NCBI GenBank assembly: GCA_023457435.1
Contig: JAEWLS010000005.1
Location: 124,001-188,000 of the forward strand
Reading direction: 5' to 3'
DNA: 64,000 nucleotides
Origin: Pseudomonadota bacterium
GTDB lineage: Bacteria > Pseudomonadota > Alphaproteobacteria > Rhizobiales > Rhizobiaceae
Every line of letters starts with the position of its first letter. Position 1 is the first letter of the stretch. Below, piece by piece: positions 12,101 through 18,462 of the stretch. A program made the translations under genes and the position numbers. Below the pieces are notes generated by a model that was not told the origin of the DNA, did not search any database, and saw only the letters and a program-made list of their open reading frames with translations.

Positions 12101-12292
12101 TGGCAGGGAGAGGTCCGCATATTTGCGGTGACCGGCATAGCTCGGGGTGCTTTCGATGAACGGTGTCTGCGCGACACCATGATCGGTCAGCAGCTTTCGC
12201 CGCAATGCGACGACCTTCGGATCAGAGAGATGATAGGTCGCCTCAATATAAGAAGCGAGCGCCTCTCTCATGTGCTCAATTTCGGTACGCAC
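6134..12292 (-). CDS. druE: DruE-like giant DEAD/DEAH helicase with DUF1998 (2052 aa)
   Basis: A very large superfamily 2 helicase. Motif I TGTGSGKT lies at residues 111-118, DEAH at 340-343, a motif III ATSAS soon after, and motif VI QRAGRAGRRG near residue 1220. Several Cys-rich zinc-ribbon-like segments sit between the two helicase lobes. The C-terminal part carries the DUF1998 signature, a CxCx3CxxC cluster near residue 1770 preceded by AAGGAGF. Size and layout match DruE, the core protein of all known Druantia antiphage systems. DrmA/DrmB of DISARM are related but divide helicase and DUF1998 between two proteins. It lies third in the operon, 86 bp after the DruA-like gene and overlapping the NERD-UvrD start by ATGA. 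Confidence 0.85.
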   Translation of the reverse strand: MRTEIEHMREALASYIEATYHLSDPKVVALRRKLLTDHGVAQTPFIESTPSYAGHRKYADLSLPKGVSAFLTDLAEKAEDLLFNPPYEHQAEALKHTTRSDAAGSGIVVTTGTGSGKTESFLLPVLARLADEALNRTAHFETRAVRALLLYPMNALVNDQLGRLRNLFGAPSVRRAFKSAGGRPAKFGRYTGRTLYPGFRSADRDRDRLKTLGYYLKIEDAARAGSTKDQELVETLRAKGRWPGKPDSFIGAYDGLRNWYGNSGQHWEDANGQPARAIEQLDDPELLTRHEIQEACPDLLVTNYSMLEYMLLRPLEREIFGETRAYFEAHPEEKFLLILDEAHLYRGANGTEVAYLIRRLLDRLGLPPSRVIFIATSASFSNDERAKEFVAGLCGLEPKVIRRLIGSKHAVDVAGAGSADLAHQLASVPLDALRSPDIRERSSVVAPLAAERSDLSGRSVTLKRIDSGPEAASVTVGGLDLRGRRFEEVVVVEAKGEARSREPFLILDTVSSLQGRVSVARCYPLGEADAEGFRNAADDLPAALYEILAPLPVVGRLRNITSGAQNPADPVDVPGAAWAVTELPGALFTNTSNGVSATDTLLELASLAKPAPDKPPLLPARVHMLFRGLPGLWACANPDCDQIDPAYRGGPTGKLHSEPRRSCDCGSQVLELHSCRSCGLSVARANIGAPAGTEHLWQDNGYAYAGDTGLIEPVHICLEDPKPQVAGTVRPVYLDLATGKIDGGGTFVREVWLAPLLGSKLFEKCPRCGANCDPSSSNGISDLQTKGEQPFQELISVQVLEQPPRPDSDTPLQGRKALVFSDGRQTASRLAGTLKTFSFRDSLRPLLLAGMTALKQPAFTPSLDDAPLAIALGGARHGVRLRPSGAEDGRMDRAGRHAVGLIGSTDADAEDFRQLTNQTSADTPLSVFQSIYAVLQDEHTGIFPLALATLKAKLTKIEADKLNAAVALPTIPGLSDEEARAALIELWLWQALHKHAIRLRDTPDNVETGRGSSGIRAWNGKFSKKFTTLLEARGLKQWLKGDFASSVGPALRDVFSPNVTGDFYVQGAKVALELNPATQWIRCERCTTVSPRNALIGDRCTSCTGNAHPIDPAHDPVFRSRKAFFRRLWERLIDPADGYAPHQLIAEEHSAALNDSGMANAMSRNEAYELRFQDIPIEQDGQVGAPIDILSCTTTMEVGIDIGGLTAVALRNVPPGRANYQQRAGRAGRRGAGLSTVIMFCGADSHDQTYYRDPAPIVAGPAPDPILNLDNVVIAKRQAFGFLIGRFQQDRIDDVSSASDVFSSLGSVSDFVNGAEDSFSLAGLRAWLSFNQGSLESDIERLFTQSCPALDPKGVLDDLPRVLEEALIKPDEEIPAESVAAADVDDDYSDEILEDGSEEDAPPAKDGRLLDRLFAEGLLPKYAFPTDVAAFSVFEDDTDPWRPKRRYSPQQALNAALSQYAPGHEVWVDGKRFLSLGIYAERDSDRLDAYRARKLYYQCRVCNYADLLDWSDGYVDQTRDCPACSGRATLGPARRWVRPPGFSHPPTITALPPDFDAGMRLRPTKATLDSMTFTPGSRIGGATWSLGTSWEAWSESKNLVVTNRGSLDAANPAFNYCTQCGRIEPANFDPTMRQLFGKQPHDRPRPRRPKEPEQCTGSVQKIVLGNEFRTDVAVFRLGLPAGWRFDPDRPSTVIAARSAVEALRRAACQLEDLEPNDIDGDFRFAPASGDQQFIDLYLYDQAAGGAGFVKAASKDPSRLVKRAIELLDDCTCDDSCYQCLRSYKNRFDHAMFDRFIGSDLLKACFAGQSLNIAENREDEALDRLGRDLLESDAKFTRVDGGLVGEDGRIICLSHPFIDGEPCSSRARALANGQVVAAVDILMVLRALPIATNIALVGPVTTSANTLALDPNGTPELDASMVNAGNLAGDSGTQKYAVAGAETNDLLFRVRGNMLSGKNGDGQGRAVPSGALCLFRPSSDAPSKTDICLLRRTDGKAFGSTSAEWTVGILQPAGTDGMRIRYRAASQHMECVSELVVPATAVEVLARFVKVVD

Positions 12293-12378
12293 GTGCCCCC
12301 AATCCCCCCGGCTTATCCGGCCCCTTTAGCTTTTGATTCTTTGCCACCTAAGGCTACGAAATTTCACTCCGATTGTTG

Positions 12379-14400
12379 CTACTCTTCGAACACAGTCAGC
12401 AGGTCGGGCACGGGCTCGGTCTTCAAACTGCGCTGCACGCTCTCCGGACCGAGGACCTTCACGGCGGCGATAGTCGCATCACGCCGAGCGCGACCATCCA
12501 GCCATCGACGCCGCCAGGCTGCCGAGATCGCAGCGGCGGACGAGGCCTTAGCCTCGATGGATGTCAGCCCCATCAGCGCATTTCGCGAGTTCACACCGAG
12601 TTCGCAGGCGTAGAATAGCCGTGGAGTGGCATGGTGAAGAATACTATCGCTGGCGATGCCTAGCGCGTCCAGCCCCTCCCTGATCTGTCGCAGGCGCGGG
12701 CTTGTTCCCTCACCAAACCGATTATTCACGCGGCGAGACGTGTGCAGGCTTTGCGCCATTAGCCGCAGGGCGTGGGCGGTATCTTGGCCGAGATGCAGCG
12801 TGCCAAAGCCGCCGGTCTTGCTCCGCCCGATCGAGTTCCATCGCAGTTCGTGCGTCAAACCCTCGTGCTCGACCGCCCGGAGGCTGAGCCGATTGTATTG
12901 ACTCGATCCGACACCATAGAGGCTGGTCGTCGTCAGGACGCACAAGTCAGCAGGCTTCGAGATCGCTCGTCCAGCCATCTGTGACGCGATCACACTCACC
13001 TGACCGCTGTAACGTTTGGCATAATGATCTCGGACTTCCTTAGACGCCAGTAAGAGGGCCACGAGCTTGCCACCAAGCAGTTCATTGTAAGGAGCGACCG
13101 CTCCACAGATGCTCACGTCGGCCACGCGGCTCGAAAGGCCGGCCTTTCGAAACTCGGCCAGCACAATGTCGATGGCACGCTGTCCGCTTTTTGCGGACAG
13201 AAGTTGTTCGAGGGCGGGCGAGGGATTCGAAGCGAGGTCGGCCGCCCGAAACATCTGCTTTGCGAACAGCAGTTGAGCGAGCAGTTCGGCTCTCTTACGC
13301 ACGAAGAGCAGGTCTTCGGAAGCCCTCACCCAATCGGTGTCAGACCCGACCACCTTGACTGCTCCCCGCATCGGGCGGACCCGATCCCCCTCCTGAAGGC
13401 TGGTTTGGTAGTGAACCTTCAACTCAAGATCCCGCGCATACGCGGCTCCGGACGCCTTTTGCTCCAGGCGCAGGATCGTATTCTCGCTTGGGCTTTCGAT
13501 CTCGTCCGGCCGCACCAGATCGTCCCAACGGACCTCGTCGATCGACGCATTCAGTCGATCGAGGAAAGCCTCGGCGAGGAATGCGGGCTCCCACAGGCCG
13601 GACCGGAGATTTGCCTCGGTCGACTCCCGCAGCCAGCCGATCCAGTTGTCTCGCGCCGATAGACGCATGACGGGGCTTGCCAGCATCGCGATTCCGATAA
13701 CGGGTCGTCCTGGGCGCGCGGCGTTTCTGATTAAGACCAGCAACTGGCGTCCGGGAATCGGACGATATTCGTGCGCCCAGGTATGACGGAAGTAGCGCCA
13801 GATTTCGTTCAACGGCAGCCCAGTCTCAGAACATTTCGCTCCCGCTTGGCAAACCTCGACGACCGGATCAATCAATCGTGCGAGAGCTGCATCGCGGTCG
13901 GCCACCGGCAGTTGATTGATCGCTTCCAGATCGCGTCCTAACGCTGCGCCATCATCGATGAGATCAAGCACAGAACTGCGCACGCCTGGCTGTCGCAGCG
14001 TCCGCCGCTCCATCCGTTTGATGAACTTCGCCACGGAGGGTTCGGACAACTGGCGACTGCGAGCGACCTGGAGGGCGGATCGAATTCGAAGCTTGATATC
14101 GTCTACAGTCTGGTCCGGGCTTGTTTCGATCCCAGGCGCTTTGAAATGCAGCCCATTTCCTTCGAAAGCGACATGCCACCCTTGATCCAGAAGGTCCGCC
14201 ACGAGCAGGCAGATGGCGCGCAGCTTGGTGCTATCGCCCTCGTCCACGTATCTCCGGGCAAGTTTGCGAAGACTCTGCGCGAAACCGGGAGGTGTCGGTC
14301 CAGTAAGGTTGAGAATCTCGTGGAGTTCTTCACGTTCGTCGGGGGCAAGAAACGGCGTGAAAGGCCGTAATTTCGACCGATCATGCTTATGATCTGCCAT
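12379..14400 (-). CDS. druA: DruA-like DUF4338 protein (673 aa)
   Basis: Residues about 200-260 carry the hallmark of the DUF4338/DruA family: a YRPIPGRQLLVLI-like strand at 212-224, followed by an aliphatic segment and ARDNWIGW at 249-256. The family function is unknown, but it is a component of Druantia type I. At 673 residues this protein is, as far as I recall, longer than typical DruA, with extra N- and C-terminal regions. I chose the ATG at 14400 because a strong GGAGG lies just upstream; this start overlaps the GHKL gene stop by 14 bases. An in-frame start at 14424 is possible. It is second in the operon, immediately before the DruE-like helicase, which supports the assignment. Confidence 0.75.
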   Translation of the reverse strand: MADHKHDRSKLRPFTPFLAPDEREELHEILNLTGPTPPGFAQSLRKLARRYVDEGDSTKLRAICLLVADLLDQGWHVAFEGNGLHFKAPGIETSPDQTVDDIKLRIRSALQVARSRQLSEPSVAKFIKRMERRTLRQPGVRSSVLDLIDDGAALGRDLEAINQLPVADRDAALARLIDPVVEVCQAGAKCSETGLPLNEIWRYFRHTWAHEYRPIPGRQLLVLIRNAARPGRPVIGIAMLASPVMRLSARDNWIGWLRESTEANLRSGLWEPAFLAEAFLDRLNASIDEVRWDDLVRPDEIESPSENTILRLEQKASGAAYARDLELKVHYQTSLQEGDRVRPMRGAVKVVGSDTDWVRASEDLLFVRKRAELLAQLLFAKQMFRAADLASNPSPALEQLLSAKSGQRAIDIVLAEFRKAGLSSRVADVSICGAVAPYNELLGGKLVALLLASKEVRDHYAKRYSGQVSVIASQMAGRAISKPADLCVLTTTSLYGVGSSQYNRLSLRAVEHEGLTHELRWNSIGRSKTGGFGTLHLGQDTAHALRLMAQSLHTSRRVNNRFGEGTSPRLRQIREGLDALGIASDSILHHATPRLFYACELGVNSRNALMGLTSIEAKASSAAAISAAWRRRWLDGRARRDATIAAVKVLGPESVQRSLKTEPVPDLLTVFEE

Positions 14401-15955
14401 GACTGCCCCTCCGCGACCGCCCACGCGTTTTCATTGTCACTTTCGGCGCCTCGGCGCCAGCCGGCAGGTGGCCGGCGCGCATGTCGGAAGCCCATTCTCT
14501 TATCAAGCTGTCATAGTCTGCGGCGTGTTCAGCGCTACCTAGCCCCATCCGGACAAGGATCTTCGCCAAGAGACTATCCAAGGCGGCTTCAGGCGCAAAC
14601 TCTCGAACTATGCGGCCAATCAGAACTTCTACATCTGGCGAGCAGGCAGGTTCGATTGCATGAGGTGTCGGGCGTGAAGGAGGGACGGGGACCGAGTTGG
14701 AGGTCGACGCGACAGCAGGCCTCGAGGCAACTGTGCGTTCTGCTTTCGCAGAACGAACCTTGTGCCGCAGATGTTCAATTGCCTTGGGCAAACCGGCCGC
14801 GCGAAGGCAGTCCCACATTTCGCGCGAGAGCGACACCTGCTGCTTCGCAGTGGTGACGCCGAACGCCTCGTCTAGGCCTGCAGAAAACTCTATCTCAACT
14901 CGGATATATCGATCGTTGTTGATGAACGTGGTCCAAGGCGTCCGGCCCTGGATGTCCACGATTCTTCCATTTCGGCTGAAGATGATGCCGTGATAGTGCT
15001 TCAGGATGGGAAAGCGTGAATTGGCGTTAATGCCGATTGCGTCGCGCCCCTTATCGGTCGCGCCGAAAGAAGGCGGCAGCCACGCATATCGCAGTATAAC
15101 CGATCCCCGCACGTCACCCAGTTGACCATCGATTGTCATGGTGACCGGATCGAGCGCATGAGCGTGATCTTCGTCCAGGGCAAAAAGTTCGGCATCGGGG
15201 GACAGGAACAGCGGGTCTATTGGACGGACCCGTTCCCCATCGATGTAGATCGACGTCGCCCGAAGCAGCTTGTGATAGGCGACCCCGAAGTGCCGGACCA
15301 GATTGCGACGCAGGCCCGCAGCCGTGGTCCAGTCCAGGCGGTCCAACTTGTCTATGACCACGACCGTTCCGGACTTCCATCCACCCGGATGGCTTTGCAC
15401 TAGTGCGTCGCTAACGAAGTTTGGCAAATCGGCGCGACGCGCTGGTGGGATTTCCAACTCGCCAACGCTGTTCCGATACGCGTCGCTATCGAGCAGATCG
15501 AGATCAAGAGTGACAACGTAGGTCGCGCCGCGGTCAACTTTCGAATAGATCGAGAAACGGCGACCCATGCTGACGGTTGCGCAGGGGAGCCCGTATCCAA
15601 ATCTTCCCAGACCTTCGCGATCATTCTCTCTGTGAGTCCCGCCCCACATCATGGCGAACCGCAACATTGCAGGTGCCATTCCATGTCCATCATCGACAAC
15701 GGCCAGTTGGGTCGGCCTAGCAGCCGATCCGTCGCTCGCGAAGTTGAAGAGCAGATCTACCCGCTCCGAATAGGCTTGGATCGAATTGTCGACGAGTTCG
15801 GCGAGCGCCTCCAGATTGCTCTTGTATCCGATATGCCTAATTCCGCGGATGAAGGCTTCAGGGACGAAAAGGTTTTGGTGCTGATCGCGTGCTTTGGCCT
15901 CGGTGTAACGCTGTTGCGCAGCGATGACTTTGCGAGTTCTCAGTCCGCCGTCCAT
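14387..15955 (-). CDS. GHKL (Hsp90/MORC-like) ATPase (522 aa)
   Basis: The N-terminus is a Bergerat-fold ATPase. The N-box ELVDN is at residues 53-57, the G1 box DDGHGM at 88-93 and the G2 box GRFGYGL at 117-123, followed by a transducer-like region. The C-terminal third is low in motifs, with a Pro/Ser-rich linker and a short helical tail. MORC-like and Hsp90-like GHKL ATPases commonly act as nucleotide-driven clamps in defence islands. The start at 15955 is chosen for the GGGGGG-type Shine-Dalgarno just upstream; an in-frame extension to 16024 exists. It is the first gene of the minus-strand operon leading to the DruA- and DruE-like genes. A partner of this kind is not part of the Druantia types I know. 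Confidence 0.85.
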   Translation of the reverse strand: MDGGLRTRKVIAAQQRYTEAKARDQHQNLFVPEAFIRGIRHIGYKSNLEALAELVDNSIQAYSERVDLLFNFASDGSAARPTQLAVVDDGHGMAPAMLRFAMMWGGTHRENDREGLGRFGYGLPCATVSMGRRFSIYSKVDRGATYVVTLDLDLLDSDAYRNSVGELEIPPARRADLPNFVSDALVQSHPGGWKSGTVVVIDKLDRLDWTTAAGLRRNLVRHFGVAYHKLLRATSIYIDGERVRPIDPLFLSPDAELFALDEDHAHALDPVTMTIDGQLGDVRGSVILRYAWLPPSFGATDKGRDAIGINANSRFPILKHYHGIIFSRNGRIVDIQGRTPWTTFINNDRYIRVEIEFSAGLDEAFGVTTAKQQVSLSREMWDCLRAAGLPKAIEHLRHKVRSAKAERTVASRPAVASTSNSVPVPPSRPTPHAIEPACSPDVEVLIGRIVREFAPEAALDSLLAKILVRMGLGSAEHAADYDSLIREWASDMRAGHLPAGAEAPKVTMKTRGRSRRGSHGRS

Positions 15956-16512
15956 AACGTCCCCCCGACGTCCGTGTTGTATGTAAAAGGCTAGCACGAA
16001 ATGCGTCGAGTAGTTGCAGGGCATTTTTTCGGTCCAGCATTCAGATGCCGATCGGCTTGATCGAAATGACAGCTTGCCAAACTGCGTCGCTAGAAGCGGT
16101 CAGTCGGCTAGCGGCCCTGTTCAAGCCGGAATAAAGAAGGCCTTTCGAGTGGTCGGTTTCGGGTCGCGGGGGAAATCTGGCTGGAAGGCCGAGGTGGGGC
16201 CGCGCGCCGAACAGGCAATCTTTGTCCGCGCACCGCATTTGAGGACAGCGCCGTCGAGCCTAGCTGCTCAAGAGCCGATCCACCGGATCCGGCGCTTACG
16301 CAGCGAAGCTGATGTATCCGTTTTTCGCTCTGGCCAACCAAGGCTGAGAAGGTTCACCTCGGCCACGCTGAACAAGACGTTGTTTGCCGCAAGCACGCAG
16401 CTTTGACGCTGGCAAGAAGGTAGTCCTAACAGCTGCATGTCAGAATCGCGCGACACATGAGACGGTGGTGTTCACGGTCGCGTCCAGCGCCGCTGCTAGA
16501 AATAGGTTGTTC
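15956..16512. other. Intergenic region between GHKL operon and HNH gene
   Basis: This 557-bp stretch separates the divergent GHKL operon and HNH gene and should contain both promoters. Short open frames exist on both strands but none has a convincing ribosome site or protein-like composition. I see no clear sigma-70 pair, repeat or RNA gene. Confidence 0.5.
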
Positions 16513-17412
16513 ATGGGGTTTGGGGTTTTCATCCATCGCTCAGATTCGATCTACGACGACAGTCCAGCCGAGCGCTATCAATTTCCAGCTCAGTATCTGG
16601 GCCGCGTCCAGCAGTGCATTGGCGACTGGATCGTCTATTATGAACCACGGAAGATCCCCGAAACGCGCGGCTATTTTGCCGTTGCCAAGGTCAAGCAGGT
16701 AATCCCGGATCCTACCGTACCGGGTATGTATCTCGCACTGATCGAGCCGGGCAGTTATCTCGACTTTGCACGGCCTGTGTCTTTCCAGAACCGTGATGGC
16801 ATTGTCGAACGTGGGCTTCTGAATGACGAAGGCGGCATCTCTGGCAGAGCCCAGTCGGCCGTTCGGCCGCTGTCGAGCGTCGATTTCGACCGTATTCTAG
16901 CACTTGGTCTCGACGATGATGAACCACTGCTTCCCCGACGGGATGATGATCTCGCCTCTGTAGGCTTCTCTGAGGATCAAGCGCCATTCATTGGCGAGCA
17001 AGATCGGATCCGCGTCTCCTACCTAGCGTCACGACTGGTCCGTGATCGGGTGTTCCGAAGGATTGTACTCAAGGCCTACGACGCGCGTTGCGCCATTACT
17101 GGTTTGAAACTGATCAATGGCGGGGGGCGGGCGGAGGTCGCAGCCGCGCACATCCGCCCGGTGGAAGCCAACGGGCCGGATATCGTCAGCAATGGCCTCG
17201 CGCTTTCCGGCACAGCACATTGGATGTTCGATCGCGGCCTAATCAGCTTGAATGACGACCTCGAGATCCTGATCTCAAGGCAAGCAAATGATGTCGACGG
17301 TATTCGGGCGATCGTGAACCGAACAGGTCATGCCCTCCCACCAACTCGCATCGGCGATCGACCGCATCCGCATTTCCTAGCCTGGCACCGCGAGAATTGC
17401 TTCAAGCACTGA
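16513..17412 (+). CDS. HNH endonuclease family protein (299 aa)
   Basis: The C-terminal third is an HNH_2-type nuclease: a Cys in the DARCAIT segment near residue 193, AAHIRP with the metal-site His at 213, the Asn of SNGLALS at 227, and the AHWMFDRG segment near 235-242. The N-terminal 180 residues (starting MGFGVFIHRSDSIYDD) form the specificity or regulatory region typical of this family. I chose the ATG at 16513 since family members begin in this way; the frame is open back to 16384. Relatives act as solitary or methylation-dependent restriction enzymes. It lies divergent from the Druantia-like operon and may be an independent defence gene; no methyltransferase is adjacent. Confidence 0.85.
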   Translation: MGFGVFIHRSDSIYDDSPAERYQFPAQYLGRVQQCIGDWIVYYEPRKIPETRGYFAVAKVKQVIPDPTVPGMYLALIEPGSYLDFARPVSFQNRDGIVERGLLNDEGGISGRAQSAVRPLSSVDFDRILALGLDDDEPLLPRRDDDLASVGFSEDQAPFIGEQDRIRVSYLASRLVRDRVFRRIVLKAYDARCAITGLKLINGGGRAEVAAAHIRPVEANGPDIVSNGLALSGTAHWMFDRGLISLNDDLEILISRQANDVDGIRAIVNRTGHALPPTRIGDRPHPHFLAWHRENCFKH

Positions 17413-17510
17413 GCAGCCGATTCGGTAAGGCGTCTTGTCTTGACTACGCAGCGCCCGGGCTAGCTAGGGTGTGACATCTGAAAGCTCACTTGCTGCCGCG
17501 AACATCGCTG

Positions 17511-18302
17511 TCAGCCACAAGTGCGTCTCTCGGCGATTATCATCGCCGCGCTGCGCAGGTTCTGCAGCAGGCATTTGAGCTCCTCACCTTCTAGCGTTCC
17601 GTGTTTGAGCAACTCGTCGATCACAAATTCGAGGCGTTCCCGATTTTGCCGGACCGACTGCCGCGCCCTGCGCTCCGCCTTCTCGATGCGAACATGAACC
17701 CTTCTCGCCAGCCTGGCATCCTGTCGCAGCAGCTTCTGCCAGTGGTCGGGATCGTGATAGAGCAGCGGATGCCGGCCGCCGAAGCCGAGCGAGATTTCCA
17801 TCACGGTTGCCAGCCTGGTCGCCTGAGCCAGATCGCTTTGGCTCGATCCGCCCGATCCGGCAAGCGCCGAGCCGTAAACGACCTGTTCGGCGGCGCGTCC
17901 TCCCATGATCACAGCGAGATAGTCCTCGCATGCTTGCGGCGTCTCGATCATCCCCTCTGCTCCGATGGATTCGGTAAATGCGTCACCGCCGACTGCCTCG
18001 ATGGTGACCAGCGTCACCTCGCCGACCCCGAGCAGGACACGCAGCAGCAGGTGGCCGGCTTCGTGAACCGCAACACGGCGACGCTTTTCCGGTGACATGG
18101 TTGGACGAGTTGCCGCCAGCAAGGCGTCGAGATCGGCATAGGTGAGCGGGCGTCGCTCTCGCCGTGCACGCTGACGGGCTTCACGCACGAGGCGTTCGAT
18201 GTCGGCGCCGGAGAAACCGACCGCCCGGCGTGCGAGGTGGCGCAACGCCTCGCGATCGATGCAGGTGCCCTCGGCCGTGTTGTCAGTTCGCGTGAGGTTC
18301 AT
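17511..18302 (-). CDS. FtsH-like M41 metallopeptidase subunit carrying the AAA lid (263 aa)
   Basis: The zinc-peptidase signature HEAGH is at residues 80-84, and the third ligand is a likely Asp157 in a SQSDLAQAT segment that matches FtsH. Residues 20-45 contain GFSGADIERLV, which in FtsH is the second-region lid helix of the AAA domain, not the protease. The gene therefore encodes AAA lid plus M41 protease without the ATPase core; the core is in the preceding gene. The start is secured by AAGGAGG at 18309-18315, six bases upstream, and overlaps the AAA stop by ATGA. There are no membrane segments, unlike FtsH. The product probably assembles with the AAA protein into a soluble ATP-dependent protease; that is inference. 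Confidence 0.85.
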   Translation of the reverse strand: MNLTRTDNTAEGTCIDREALRHLARRAVGFSGADIERLVREARQRARRERRPLTYADLDALLAATRPTMSPEKRRRVAVHEAGHLLLRVLLGVGEVTLVTIEAVGGDAFTESIGAEGMIETPQACEDYLAVIMGGRAAEQVVYGSALAGSGGSSQSDLAQATRLATVMEISLGFGGRHPLLYHDPDHWQKLLRQDARLARRVHVRIEKAERRARQSVRQNRERLEFVIDELLKHGTLEGEELKCLLQNLRSAAMIIAERRTCG

Positions 18303-18462
18303 GTCGCGCCTCCTTGGCGTCCGTCCGCATTCCGATCGCCATGATTGAATGGCTGCGCCCCGCGAGTGTCACCTGAACTCGGCCGTCGACGCCAAACCGC
18401 GTCTCGAAGTCGTCTTGCCCACCCGCTCGCCCAGGCGATCGCGGTTGCCGGTCCTGACCCAT
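18283..18462 (-). CDS. Possible 59-aa overlapping ORF at the AAA/M41 junction
   Basis: A third frame across the AAA/M41 junction is open from an ATG at 18462 and reads more like natural protein (for example FETRFGVDGRVQVTLAG) than the AAA frame does over the same bases. It has no good ribosome site. It could be a small real gene, or the trace of an old fusion or frameshift that altered the AAA C-terminus. I report it as a low-confidence candidate. Confidence 0.2.
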   Translation of the reverse strand: MGQDRQPRSPGRAGGQDDFETRFGVDGRVQVTLAGRSHSIMAIGMRTDAKEARHEPHAN

